Shown: one piece after another, positions 8,557 through 17,451 of the stretch
How the letters are laid out: every line of letters starts with the position of its first letter
Position numbering within the stretch: the first letter of the stretch is position 1
From: Neomegalonema perideroedes DSM 15528
GTDB lineage: Bacteria > Pseudomonadota > Alphaproteobacteria > Rhodobacterales > Rhodobacteraceae
Assembly: GCF_000374145.1 (NCBI RefSeq)
Contig: NZ_KB893653.1
Coordinates: 630,510-694,509 of the forward strand
DNA: 64,000 nucleotides
Reading direction: 5' to 3'
Notes under the pieces: generated by a model
The model's database searches: none
Told to the model about the DNA's origin: nothing
The model's input: the letters and a program-made list of their open reading frames with translations, nothing else
Translations under genes and position numbers: made by a program

Positions 8557-9432
8557 TCAGGGGCTTCCGATGGGCAGATTGTCGATCAGCCGCGCCTTCC
8601 CGAGATGGGCCGCCGCGAAGATCCGCGCCGGACGCGCCGGATCCCAGACCTTCACCGGGGCGAGGTTCTCGGCGTCGCGCACCTCCAGATAGTCGATTTT
8701 GGCGAATCCGGCCTCGCGCAGAGCCTGAGCGGCGGCCTCGGAGGCGGCTTCGGCGGGCGCGCCCCGCGCCACATAGGCGGCCGCGCCCGCGAGCGCCTTA
8801 TTGAGCTTGCCCGCGATCCGGCGCTCCTCGGGAGTCAGATAGCGGTTGCGCGAGGACATGGCCAGACCGTCGGCCTCGCGGAAGGTGGGGACGCCGAGAA
8901 TCCGCACCGGCATGTCGAGGTCGCGGACCATGCGGCGGATCATGGTCAGCTGCTGCCAGTCCTTTTCCCCGAAGACGGCCACGTCCGGCAGAGCCTGATT
9001 GAACAGCTTGGCCACCACCGTGGCCACGCCGTCGAAATGGCCGGGGCGCTTGGCGCCGCAGAGAGTCTCGGTCACTTCGCCCACCGAGACGATGGTGGCG
9101 AAATCGACCGGATACATCTCCTGAACCGTGGGGGCGTAGAGCAGATCGCATTCGACCCGCGCCAGAAGCCGGGCGTCCTCGGCCTCCTGCCGGGGATAGG
9201 CGCTGAAATCCTCATGGGGGGCGAATTGGGTCGGGTTCACGAAGACGGAGGCCACCACCCGCTCGGCTTCGCGGCGCGCGGCCTCGATCAGCGAAAGATG
9301 ACCGTCATGCAGGGCCCCCATGGTGGGGACCAGAGCCACGCGCTCGCCTTCGGCGCGCCAGCGCCGCACTTTGGCGCGCAGATCCGCCGCCGTGCGCACG
9401 ATGGGCAAAGGCGCGAAGACCGAATCGACCAT
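8557..9432 (-). CDS. panC: pantothenate synthetase
   Basis: A 291-residue enzyme joining pantoate and beta-alanine with ATP in coenzyme A biosynthesis. Residues 36-48 contain PTMGALHDGHLSL, the HxGH adenylate-forming signature. VFVNPTQF, FGEKDWQQL and the KMSKS-like AMSSRNRYL are also in place. Length is normal. No panB neighbour is visible. ATG start at 9432. Confidence 0.96.
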   Translation of the reverse strand: MVDSVFAPLPIVRTAADLRAKVRRWRAEGERVALVPTMGALHDGHLSLIEAARREAERVVASVFVNPTQFAPHEDFSAYPRQEAEDARLLARVECDLLYAPTVQEMYPVDFATIVSVGEVTETLCGAKRPGHFDGVATVVAKLFNQALPDVAVFGEKDWQQLTMIRRMVRDLDMPVRILGVPTFREADGLAMSSRNRYLTPEERRIAGKLNKALAGAAAYVARGAPAEAASEAAAQALREAGFAKIDYLEVRDAENLAPVKVWDPARPARIFAAAHLGKARLIDNLPIGSP

Positions 9433-9549
9433 GAACGAAATCCTCCACCGGCTTGGGCCGGGAGATAGCAGGTTTCTTGCGCAGGCGAAAGGCGCAGGCC
9501 GAGATCTCGGAGCGGAGCCTCAGAAGCGGAGGGCGGGGGCGGGGGATGT

Positions 9550-9942
9550 TCAGGCGGCGAGCATCGTCGCGATCTGGACGTTGTTCGCCACCACCATGGC
9601 GGTGACCACCGTCATCACCGACATGATCGAGAGCACCAGCCGGTTCGGCGACCAGACGATCATCGCCGCGACCAGCGCATGGGCGAAGGCCTTGGGCACG
9701 AACCAGAGCGGCCCGAGCGTGTCCTGAAGCCAGCGCATGGCGCCGTTGATCTCGAAGGCGCCGTGGCTGAGCGCCCAATTCGTCGACAGCGCGTCGCAGA
9801 TCCCGACCAGCATGAACATCGCCGCGACCAGACGCCCGGTGCGGGCGAGGTCGATGTCCGAGCGGGCTCGCTCGGCGAGGATGTGATAACGCGCATATCT
9901 GTTCTGCATGGCTCGGGCGACGATCCTCAGCGGTTGCTCCAT
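9550..9942 (-). CDS. small DUF5658-like membrane protein
   Basis: 130 residues from the ATG at 9942, chosen because GGGAGAG precedes it; the open frame extends further upstream without such a site. A cytoplasmic basic N-terminus is followed by three or four hydrophobic segments (about residues 35-52, 75-95 and 98-125). The pattern LVGICDALSTNWALSHGAFEIN followed by an Arg-Trp helix resembles DUF5658 (D-x-L-T-x-x-L-x-x-G-x-x-E-x-N). Function is unknown. It is a lone gene next to panC. Confidence 0.65.
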   Translation of the reverse strand: MEQPLRIVARAMQNRYARYHILAERARSDIDLARTGRLVAAMFMLVGICDALSTNWALSHGAFEINGAMRWLQDTLGPLWFVPKAFAHALVAAMIVWSPNRLVLSIMSVMTVVTAMVVANNVQIATMLAA

Positions 9943-10162
9943 GACGATCTCTCCCTGCGTCCTAAAGATAGGTGAACGCCGGGAGAGAGAGCAAAGGACG
10001 GGCCGTCGGGATCGGCCCCGGATCAGGACGCGGGGGCGAGCCCCTCTAACCATGCAACTCTTTGAAAAATCGCGGGGCGACCCGGAGCGGCCTCGGGAGG
10101 CGGGCGCGCAGGCGCCTCTCGGCGGCCTTCGCCGACCGGGTCGCGTGTCATTTCGGAGCAGA

Positions 10163-10936
10163 TCACAAAAGCGCGTCGATCTCCTGGAGCGTTTTCTCCA
10201 GCAGGGCGAGCTCGGCGGGTTCGCTCAGGCGATGCCCGGCGCCCTTGACGAGAATCAACCGCGCGTCGGGAGAATCCAGATGCTCCAGCAGCGCGAGCGC
10301 CGTGGAGACGGGCACCTCCGAATCGGCCGTCCCCTGAATCAGCCGGACCGGGCCGGAGACCGCCAAAGGCGCCCGCAGGACGAAATTCTCCCGGCCGTCC
10401 TCGATCAGGCGGCGCGTGTAGATGGTGGGACGCTCCGGATCATAGGGATTCCGGACCACGACGCGCCCTTGCGCCGCCAGTTCGGCTTTTTGCGCCTCGG
10501 TCATCTCGCGGGAGATCAGATCCTCGGTGAAGTCGGGCGCCGCCGCCAGACCAAGGAAGCCCGCCACGCGCTCCGGACGGGCGCGGGCGAGCAAAAGCCC
10601 GATCCAGCCGCCCATCGAGCTGCCGACCAGAATCTGCGGCCCTTGGGTCAGGGCGTCGAAGAGGTCGAGGGCGTCGCGGGCCCAGTCGCCGACGCAGCCT
10701 TCTTCAAAGAGCCCCGAGGAGGCGCCATGTCCGCTGTAGTCGAGGCGCAGGAAGGCGCGGCCCTCGCGCCGGGCCCAGGCGTCGAGCGCCAGAGCCTTCG
10801 AGCCGGTCATGTCCGACTGAAAGCCGCCGAGGAAGACCACGCCCGGACGCGCGGCCTGCGCCGCCGTCGCCCGATGGCGGACATAGGCGAGGCGGCGTCC
10901 GTCGGGAGGCGTGAAAAAGGCGGGGGCTTCGGTCAT
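10163..10936 (-). CDS. alpha/beta hydrolase, ABHD10/thioesterase-like
   Basis: 257 residues from the ATG at 10936, preceded by TAGGAG at 8 nt. It has the alpha/beta-hydrolase layout: oxyanion strand VVFLGGFQSDMTGSKA, LDYSGHGASSG, nucleophile elbow LVGSSMGGWIG (catalytic Ser), acid in QGTADSEVP and His in KGAGHRLS. The overall pattern resembles the ABHD10/BEM46-type acyl-protein thioesterase-like group found in many alphaproteobacteria. The physiological substrate cannot be told. It is divergent from the secreted protein at 11158. Confidence 0.88.
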   Translation of the reverse strand: MTEAPAFFTPPDGRRLAYVRHRATAAQAARPGVVFLGGFQSDMTGSKALALDAWARREGRAFLRLDYSGHGASSGLFEEGCVGDWARDALDLFDALTQGPQILVGSSMGGWIGLLLARARPERVAGFLGLAAAPDFTEDLISREMTEAQKAELAAQGRVVVRNPYDPERPTIYTRRLIEDGRENFVLRAPLAVSGPVRLIQGTADSEVPVSTALALLEHLDSPDARLILVKGAGHRLSEPAELALLEKTLQEIDALL

Positions 10937-11157
10937 CTCCGGGACTCCTAAAGATCGGGAGGGGGATCGGGGTGGGGCTTCCGCGAGTCCGCGGGGCTGC
11001 GTCCTTCCTGCGACTTCGTGATCGCTTGTGAAGAGGGCGGCGGGCGGGAGCCTTGCGGCTGCAAGGGTTTTTCGGCATCTTCGCGCCAAAATCAATGGAC
11101 TCCAGCGCGCCGCGCGCCGGTCCTTATCCGCAGATCTCAGCCGAGGCCGCTCCCCCC

Positions 11158-12492
11158 ATGCGTCAGCCCCGCCAGCCCCGTCTTTTCGCCCGCGTCTTCG
11201 CCAGCCTCTTCGCGCTCGGCGCGGCGGCCTTCGCCGCGCCTCAGGAGGCGGAGGCGGCGGTCTGGACCGCGACCAATCAATGGGATGAAAATTGGGAGCG
11301 CCGTTATGAATCCTGGGTCCGCGACGCCTTCCATAAGGATTATTTCCATAACTCCGCCGACCGCCTGACCTTCGGTCTGGAGCTGGATTGCGCGGACGCC
11401 ATCTACACCATGCGCATCCTCTTCGCGCATGAGAACTCCCTGCCCTTCGCCATCAACGCGCCGGGCGGCAAGGGCGTGCTGAGCAACGACATGACCCGTT
11501 GGGACAATTACCGTCCGACCCTCCGCGAGGAGCAGGACGACGGCACATGGACCACCTATCAGGGCCCCGCCTACGACGAGACGCAAAAGCTGCGCGCCTT
11601 CATCGAGCATGTGAACGACGCGACGGTCACTTGGTCTTTGGTCAACGACACCTATCCGGTGGCGCTCTCCGAGGTGCGTCCGGGCGACATCTATCTGATC
11701 CCCGGAACCCACGCCTATATCGTCAAGGAGGTCGCGCCGACCGGCGCCATGACCACCTTGTCGGCCTCCAGCCCGCGCGCATGGCGCCCGATGGCCGTGG
11801 TGGACAACTTCCCCTCCGAAGTGCCGAAAGACGCCAGCAACCGCGACGGCTATCGCCGCTTCAAGCCCGAGGCCCATTTGCGCACGGCGCCCGCCCGCGT
11901 GCCCGGCGCCAGCCTTGAGCAATGGAGCGTGGCGAAATCGGTGGGCGGCGATTGGTCGGCCTTCGCCATGGCGACTCAAGAGGCCCTCGCGAAGATTCAG
12001 GAGACCTTCCCCCAGAAGGCCGACCGCCTCTTCGGCACGCTCTGCAATTACGCGATTCAGCGCGTGGACGTGGTCAACATCGCCCTCGACGCCCTGCGCC
12101 GCAAACAGGAGAATCACGGCTCCAGCTGCTTCGGCGCGGGCGAATACGGCGAATTCTCCACCCCCACCCGCGACGCCAAGCTGGCCGGACATTTCCGCGT
12201 CCTCCAGACTCTGACCCAAGACCCGCAATGGGCCGCTCAGGACTTCCCCGCCAAACGCGCGATTCAATCGATCTTCACGCGGGGCGGCGGCGCCATGGGC
12301 GACGAGGAGATGCTCGCCGCCTGCGCCGTGCCCTTCGATTATATGGGCGGGCGCCGGATGGATCTGCGCCAATTGCGCGAGGCCATCGACGCCAAGCGCG
12401 TCGCCTCCGATCCGCATGCGCCGCTCGACTATCGCTGGGGCGTGGCGCAACAGGCTTGGCGCCCGACCTGCCCTTCGGCGCGGGGAAGCTGA
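11158..12492 (+). CDS. secreted protein with a possible cysteine-peptidase-like core
   Basis: 444 residues from the ATG at 11158; an upstream in-frame ATG at 11053 would bury the signal peptide. Residues 1-35 are a classic Sec signal (Arg-rich start, hydrophobic core, Ala-rich cleavage region EAEAA). I do not recognise the family with certainty. The segment LELDCADAIYTMRILFA (about 80) followed by PGDIYLIPGTHAYIV (about 177-191) places a Cys and a His as in papain-like/NlpC-type hydrolases, and both are embedded in the expected hydrophobic contexts; this is inference. The remaining 200 residues, rich in Trp, Asp and Arg, are unassigned. A strong hairpin terminator follows. Confidence 0.6.
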   Translation: MRQPRQPRLFARVFASLFALGAAAFAAPQEAEAAVWTATNQWDENWERRYESWVRDAFHKDYFHNSADRLTFGLELDCADAIYTMRILFAHENSLPFAINAPGGKGVLSNDMTRWDNYRPTLREEQDDGTWTTYQGPAYDETQKLRAFIEHVNDATVTWSLVNDTYPVALSEVRPGDIYLIPGTHAYIVKEVAPTGAMTTLSASSPRAWRPMAVVDNFPSEVPKDASNRDGYRRFKPEAHLRTAPARVPGASLEQWSVAKSVGGDWSAFAMATQEALAKIQETFPQKADRLFGTLCNYAIQRVDVVNIALDALRRKQENHGSSCFGAGEYGEFSTPTRDAKLAGHFRVLQTLTQDPQWAAQDFPAKRAIQSIFTRGGGAMGDEEMLAACAVPFDYMGGRRMDLRQLREAIDAKRVASDPHAPLDYRWGVAQQAWRPTCPSARGS

Positions 12493-12569
12493 CCCCTTCT
12501 TGCGAGACGGGCGAGAAAATCGCGCCTCAGGCTGAGATTTGAGCTAAAAGCGCCTCCCATGGGGCGTAT

Positions 12570-12600
12570 CCGCGGGCTTCGGTCCGCGGAGGTTTCTTTT
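12570..12600 (+). terminator. UUCG-loop terminator
   Basis: An 8-bp stem CCGCGGGC/GTCCGCGG closed by a TTCG tetraloop (12578-12581), followed by TTTCTTTT at 12593-12600. It ends the secreted-protein transcript just before ccmA. Confidence 0.75.
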
Positions 12601-12614
12601 GCGCGGGGGCTTCT

Positions 12615-13277
12615 GTGCAGGCGGCGAGGATCGAGGTCGAGGCTCTGGAGATCCGCCGCGCCGGACGCCGCGTGGTGGGCGGCGCGAGCCTGAGGCTGGC
12701 GGCGGGCGAGGCGGCGAGTCTGCGCGGTCCCAACGGCGTCGGGAAATCGACTTTGCTGCGAGCTTTGGCGGGGCTTTGCCCCATCGCTTCAGGCTTGGCC
12801 ATGATCGACGGCCATGATCTGCGCGCCAATCCGGCGGCGGCTCAGGCGGCTTTGGCCTATGCGGGGCATCTCGATTCCCTGAAGCTCTCGGAGACGCCTT
12901 TAGAGGCTCTGCGCTTTCACGCCGATCTCCTCGGCGGCGAGCGCGCCCGCGCGCCGGAGGCTCTGCGGGCCTTTCACCTCGAAACTCTGGCGGAGACTCC
13001 GGCGCGGCATCTTTCGGCGGGCCAGAGGCGGCGCCTCGGTCTGGCGCGGCTGCTGCTGACGGATCGTCCCGTCTGGCTGCTCGACGAGCCGACCACGGCG
13101 CTCGACGCGGCTTCCTCGGCGGCGCTTCTGGAGGCCATGAAGGGCCATTTGGCGCGGGGCGGGGCGATTCTGGCGGCGACTCATCAGGATCTCGGCCTGC
13201 CCGGCGCGCGGAGCTTCGAGATGACGCCGAGCCCGCCCGAAGCCTCTCCGGATTCCGTGGAGGCCGAAGCTTGGTGA
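12615..13277 (+). CDS. ccmA: cytochrome c biogenesis ATP-binding export protein CcmA
   Basis: A 220-residue ABC ATPase of the heme-handling CcmABCD complex at the inner membrane, which powers release of holo-CcmE. Walker A GPNGVGKST (about 39-47), signature LSAGQRRRLGLARLL and Walker B VWLLDEPTTALD are all present. The start is GTG. ccmB follows after 10 bases, which fixes the identity against other short ABC ATPases. ccmC, usually next in alphaproteobacteria, is not found downstream. Confidence 0.93.
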   Translation: MQAARIEVEALEIRRAGRRVVGGASLRLAAGEAASLRGPNGVGKSTLLRALAGLCPIASGLAMIDGHDLRANPAAAQAALAYAGHLDSLKLSETPLEALRFHADLLGGERARAPEALRAFHLETLAETPARHLSAGQRRRLGLARLLLTDRPVWLLDEPTTALDAASSAALLEAMKGHLARGGAILAATHQDLGLPGARSFEMTPSPPEASPDSVEAEAW

Positions 13278-13287
13278 GGGCGAATCC

Positions 13288-13956
13288 ATGAGGCGGGCTT
13301 TAGGCGCTCTTTTGCGGCGGGATCTGGCTTTGGCGCTGCGTTCGGGCGGCGGGGCGGCCCTCGGCGTGGCCTTTTATCTGATCTTCGTGACTCTGGCGCC
13401 TTTGGGCATCGGCCCCGATCCGGCGGCTTTGGCGCGGGTGGCGCCGGGGTTGGTCTGGCTCGGGGCGCTGCTGGCGGCGCTGCTGACTCTGGAGCGCATG
13501 TTTCAGCCCGACGTCGAGGACGGGACGCTGGATCATCTGGCTTTGGCGCCCGCGCCTCTGGAGGCCACGGCCTTCGTCAAGGCCTTCGCCCATTGGCTGA
13601 CGACGGGCGCGCCTTTCCTTCTCGTGGCGCCTTTAGCGGGGCTTTTGCTGCGCCTGCCCGCCGAAGCGGCGCCGACGCTGATTCTCTCCATGCTGGCGGG
13701 CGGCCCGGCCTTGTCCTTCATCGGCTCCATCGGGGCGGCGCTGACGGCGGGTCTGAAGCGGGGCGGGCTGCTGACCAGCCTTCTGGTGCTGCCGCTTTAC
13801 GTTCCGACGCTGATTTTCGGGGCTCTGGCGGTGGAGGCGGCGGTCCTCGGGACGAATCCCTGGCCCATGCTGGCCATAGGCGCGGCGATCAGCCTTGGGT
13901 CGATGGCTTTGGCGCCGGTGGCGGCGGCGGCGGCGCTGAGGCTGAATCTGTCCTGA
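13288..13956 (+). CDS. ccmB: heme exporter membrane protein CcmB
   Basis: A 222-residue integral membrane protein with six predicted hydrophobic segments. It is the membrane partner of CcmA in cytochrome c maturation. Family features seen: RRDLALALRSGG at the N-terminus, a conserved FQPDVEDGTLDHLALAP loop (about 72-88), and the LPLYVPTLIFGA segment. ATG start at 13288, with GTGAGGGCG upstream. The operon appears to end here, since the next gene is unrelated to cytochrome c. Confidence 0.93.
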   Translation: MRRALGALLRRDLALALRSGGGAALGVAFYLIFVTLAPLGIGPDPAALARVAPGLVWLGALLAALLTLERMFQPDVEDGTLDHLALAPAPLEATAFVKAFAHWLTTGAPFLLVAPLAGLLLRLPAEAAPTLILSMLAGGPALSFIGSIGAALTAGLKRGGLLTSLLVLPLYVPTLIFGALAVEAAVLGTNPWPMLAIGAAISLGSMALAPVAAAAALRLNLS

Positions 13957-14035
13957 GCGTCTTGCCTCGCCGCGACCGGGGAGAGTAGGAGGGCCCGTCC
14001 CGGGGTTCGGGTCTCACAGAGAGAGGAATCCGCCC

Positions 14036-14752
14036 ATGTTCGAAATTCTGGCGCCTCAGGGCGAGATTCGAATCGCCCTTGCGGTCGGCCCGACGAAATC
14101 CGCCGTCTGGACCTCCATTCCCGAAGGCGGCTCGGCGCCCGAAGGCGTGACCGTGGATCTCGCCCGCCGCATCGGCGAAATCACGGGACTGCCCGTGCGT
14201 CTGGTTCCGCTCTCCAGCTCGGGCGAGATCGTCGCCACGGCGAACGACGGGATCTGGGATCTCTCCTTCGCGCCCGTGGACGAGGCCCGCCGCCGGATCG
14301 TCGATTTCGGCGAGGCCTATCATGCGGGGGAAAGCAGCTATCTTCTGCGCGCCGACAGCCCTTTTCGTCGGGCGGAGGAGCTGCACCGGCCGGGCGTGCG
14401 GATCATGGGCGTCGCGGAGACGGCGACCTTGCGCAGCGCCGAAAAGGCGGCCTCCGGCGCTCAGGTGGCCGGGGCCGCGAGTCTGCCCGCGGCCGTCGCG
14501 GCCTTCGAGGCGGGAGATTGCGACGCTCTGGCTCTGGGGCGGCTGGCGCTGGAGGATCTGGCGCGGCGCATGCCGGGCGTGAGGATCGCCGAGGGGAATT
14601 TCCATCGCGCCGAAACGGCGGTCGCGGTTCCGAAGGGCCGCCCCGAGGCCCTCGCCGCCGCGAGCGAGCTGGTGAGGCGCATGAAGGCCGAAGGGACCGT
14701 CGCCGGGAGCTTCCGCCGCCATGGCATGCCCGAGGCCGTCATTCCCGCCTGA
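14036..14752 (+). CDS. solute-binding protein family 3 domain protein lacking a signal peptide
   Basis: A 238-residue protein matching bacterial extracellular solute-binding proteins of family 3: an N-terminal IRIALAVGPTKS strand, GVTVDLARRIGEITGLPVR (amino-acid-binding-type lobe 1), WDLSFAPVDEARRRIVDF and a two-lobe pattern thereafter. Unlike typical periplasmic members it starts MFEILAPQGEIRIALAV, with no signal peptide or lipobox. The GAGAGAGGA site 10 nt upstream supports this start. No permease or ATPase gene is adjacent. It may therefore be a cytosolic orphan; ligand unknown. Confidence 0.8.
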   Translation: MFEILAPQGEIRIALAVGPTKSAVWTSIPEGGSAPEGVTVDLARRIGEITGLPVRLVPLSSSGEIVATANDGIWDLSFAPVDEARRRIVDFGEAYHAGESSYLLRADSPFRRAEELHRPGVRIMGVAETATLRSAEKAASGAQVAGAASLPAAVAAFEAGDCDALALGRLALEDLARRMPGVRIAEGNFHRAETAVAVPKGRPEALAAASELVRRMKAEGTVAGSFRRHGMPEAVIPA

Positions 14753-14848
14753 GCCTTTTGCGGCCCCTCCGCGCCGGGGAGCCTTAACGATCTGTTTCTG
14801 ACCTGAGCCTTAGAAACTTCGGACGCCGTTCCGCTTTTCGAGGGCTCC

Positions 14849-16402
14849 ATGTCCACTCCCCTGACGCGCCCCGCCTCCGTGGTCTCGCAGCGCATCCAAA
14901 TCTTCGCGGTGCTCTGCTTTCTGGCCACGGCGATCTGGCTGCGAAGCTCCACGATGGGGTCTTTGCCCGCCGCCTTCCTGCTCTGCGCGAGCTACGCCCT
15001 GCCGGTGGCTCTGCTGGAGCGCTGGCGTCTGAGGCCGCATCGCTCGCCCTCGGCGGGGCTGGACTGGGATTCGCAGCCGCGCCCCACGAACTGGAGCCGC
15101 GTCGCGACCAAGCTCTTCGGCTTTTGGGCGACCCTCGGAATCATCGCCTTGCTCTACCGGCTGTTTCCGCAATACGCCGCGCAGATGTATCGGCCCTTCT
15201 TTCTGGCGGTCGAGGCGCTGATCCTGCCTCTGGCGGCGATCTCGCCTTTCTACGTCTGGCTGCTCGACAGGCGGATGCGTCAGCCGGAAGACGGGACCTG
15301 GGCCTTCGGCGCGCTGCTGCTCGGGCGTCCGGGCGTCGATCTGGAGAAGATCAAGCAATACGCCCTCGGCTGGCTGGTGAAGGGCTTCTTCCTGCCGCTG
15401 ATGTTCTCGGGGCTGCATGACAATCTCGTCGGGCTGCGGCGCCGTCCGCCCATCGAGAACCTCGACCTGCTCGGGCTGCATTTCCTGATCTATGATTATC
15501 TGATCCTGATCGACGTGGGCTGCATCGTGGTCGGCTACGCCCTGACGCTGCGGATCGTCGATTCGCATATCCGCTCCGCCGAGCCCAGCGCTCAGGGCTG
15601 GTTCTGGACTCTGGTCTGCTATCCGCCCTTCTGGAACATGATCGGGCCGGAATATCTGGCCTATCGCACCGAATCCGACTGGCGGCTGCTCTTCGAGGGC
15701 CATCCGATTCTGCTCGGGATCTGCTCGGCGCTGATTCTCGGGTTGATGGGAATCTACGCCTGGGCCTCGGTGTCCTTCGGGCTGCGCTTCTCGAACCTCA
15801 CCCATCGCGGGATCATCACCAACGGGCCTTACCGCTATAGCCGACATCCGGCCTATGTGAGCAAGAACCTCAGCTGGTGGGTGGAGACCCTGCCTTTCCT
15901 CATGCCTTTTCTGATGGGCGCGCGTTACGGCGTCTGGCGGGGCTATTGGGTCGCGGCGGGGGCGCGCTGTCTGAGGCTGCTCGGGGTGAACCTCATCTAC
16001 GCGCTCCGGGCCTGGAGCGAGGAGCGCCATCTCTCGCGGGATCCGGTCTACGTCCGTTACGCGCTCTGGGTGGAGCGTCACGGCCTTTTGTCCTGGCTGC
16101 CGCGGCTCTTGCCGATTCTGCGCTATCGTCCGCCGCAGGGCTGGGAGCCCGAGCCGACTCCGCCGGCCGGCGGAGAAGACAAAGGCCGCCGCGCCTCCGA
16201 AGGACTCCAGCCCTCGGACGAGACCTCCGCCGAGCAGCAGGCGGATAAGGTTTGGATCCATGAGGCCGCCCGCGCCGAGCTGCGCGCCGCCGAGGCCGCC
16301 CGCGCCGCCGCGCAGGCTCCGGCCCGCGAGGAGGCGGAGGCCGCCAGCCGCAAGGCTCAGGAGGAGGCGCGGCGTCTGGGCGGCGGAGATCCCTCCGCCT
16401 GA
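14849..16402 (+). CDS. isoprenylcysteine carboxyl methyltransferase-like membrane protein
   Basis: A 517-residue polytopic protein with several hydrophobic segments between residues 15 and 400. The C-terminal half of the membrane domain carries the ICMT/phospholipid-methyltransferase signature: TNGPYRYSRHPAYVSKNLSWW (about 325-345), then the downstream E-E-R plus Y-x-x-Y pattern WSEERHLSRDPVYVRYALW, so it should be a SAM-dependent membrane methyltransferase. Substrate unknown. The last ~90 residues are a charged Ala/Glu/Arg-rich tail predicted to be helical or coiled coil and cytoplasmic. It is monocistronic. Confidence 0.83.
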   Translation: MSTPLTRPASVVSQRIQIFAVLCFLATAIWLRSSTMGSLPAAFLLCASYALPVALLERWRLRPHRSPSAGLDWDSQPRPTNWSRVATKLFGFWATLGIIALLYRLFPQYAAQMYRPFFLAVEALILPLAAISPFYVWLLDRRMRQPEDGTWAFGALLLGRPGVDLEKIKQYALGWLVKGFFLPLMFSGLHDNLVGLRRRPPIENLDLLGLHFLIYDYLILIDVGCIVVGYALTLRIVDSHIRSAEPSAQGWFWTLVCYPPFWNMIGPEYLAYRTESDWRLLFEGHPILLGICSALILGLMGIYAWASVSFGLRFSNLTHRGIITNGPYRYSRHPAYVSKNLSWWVETLPFLMPFLMGARYGVWRGYWVAAGARCLRLLGVNLIYALRAWSEERHLSRDPVYVRYALWVERHGLLSWLPRLLPILRYRPPQGWEPEPTPPAGGEDKGRRASEGLQPSDETSAEQQADKVWIHEAARAELRAAEAARAAAQAPAREEAEAASRKAQEEARRLGGGDPSA

Positions 16403-16611
16403 GCCCCGCCCTCCAGCCTTCGACGCAAAACCGCAAGGCGCTCTCCGACCCCTTGAAGGGCGAGGAGGGCGCCTTTCTTCGTGAGGATGGGGGCGCGCGG
16501 AGGCGAAGCCCGGCGCGGGGACGCCCCTCGCTGCGGGGGCTCCTGACGCGCTCCCGCGCTCCGGAGGGATGATGCGGGGGGGGATGTGGGGGAGGGAGGC
16601 GGGCGGCTGCG

Positions 16612-16641
16612 AAAAAACCCCGGCGCGGGGGCGCGCCGGGG
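16612..16641 (-). terminator. terminator of the TadE-like gene pair
   Basis: A perfect 10-bp stem CCCCGGCGCG (16618-16627)/CGCGCCGGGG (16632-16641) with a GGGG loop. On the minus strand it is followed by TTTTTT (complement of 16617-16612). Confidence 0.85.
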
Positions 16642-16675
16642 CTTCGTGGGATGAGAGGGCCGGCGCGGGAAGGGA

Positions 16676-17368
16676 TCACCCCTCCATGAGCAGGCCGGTC
16701 TCGCAGGTCTTCTGCGGATTGGCCTCGACGCCTTCGAAGTAGAGCCGACGCGCGATGCGGGGCTGATAGGTGACGTATTTCTTCATATGCCGGACCGAAG
16801 AGCCCGAAAGAAGGCCGCCTAAGACCAGTTCGGCCTTTGATTCGTAGTCGAATTCCCCGCGCACGACGATCACGCTGTCTCCGGCCGGCAAAGCCATGCC
16901 GTTCAGCAGATGGCTGAGGTCGGTGGTGTTGAGGCGGGCCGCCTCGGCGTATCCGCCGACCTCGCCTTTATAGGAATCGGATCCGGCTTGCGCGGCGTCC
17001 CATCCCCGGCTCCAGGAGACGACGTAGATCGGCGTGGCCGCGTCGCCCGCCTGATAGCAGGCCACGGCCGAAATCACCTGGAACTTCAGCGTGTCGTTCG
17101 CGTAAGGCTCCATCATCATCTCGGCGCTGTTCAGGATCTCGCCGAAATTATCATGGGTCAGTCCGCGCTCCTGAGTCAGCACGTTGCCGAGGGCCGCCGT
17201 GGTGGAGTTCAGGCGCCCGTTCGCCCAGATGAGATGGGTCACCTCGGTCGAGCCGAGCAGCAGCATCACCAGCAAGGGCGACAACAGCGCGAACTCCAGG
17301 GCGGCGAGGCCTCGGCTGCTTCGGCGGAAGCGGCGCAGGAGCCTGAAATCAGGGTGTTTCATGGGCAT
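16676..17368 (-). CDS. TadE-like pseudopilin
   Basis: A 230-residue protein with a basic N-terminus (LLRRFRRSSRGLAALEFALL) and one hydrophobic helix containing the type IV pilin-like Glu (LEFALLSPLLVMLLLGSTEV, about 24-43). This is the TadE/TadG pattern for minor components of the Flp/Tad pilus. The rest is a periplasmic Cys-containing domain (Cys near 103 and 223). It forms a two-gene unit with the TadE-like gene 83 bases upstream. No tadA/tadB/cpaB genes are visible nearby, so the machinery must be elsewhere. Confidence 0.85.
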   Translation of the reverse strand: MPMKHPDFRLLRRFRRSSRGLAALEFALLSPLLVMLLLGSTEVTHLIWANGRLNSTTAALGNVLTQERGLTHDNFGEILNSAEMMMEPYANDTLKFQVISAVACYQAGDAATPIYVVSWSRGWDAAQAGSDSYKGEVGGYAEAARLNTTDLSHLLNGMALPAGDSVIVVRGEFDYESKAELVLGGLLSGSSVRHMKKYVTYQPRIARRLYFEGVEANPQKTCETGLLMEG

Positions 17369-17451
17369 GGTCTCTGGCTCTTCAGCGGGGCTCTGCGACG
17401 AGGGCGGGGAGGGGAGAGGGACGCCCCTCCGGTTCAGGCGGCGTTGGGGCT

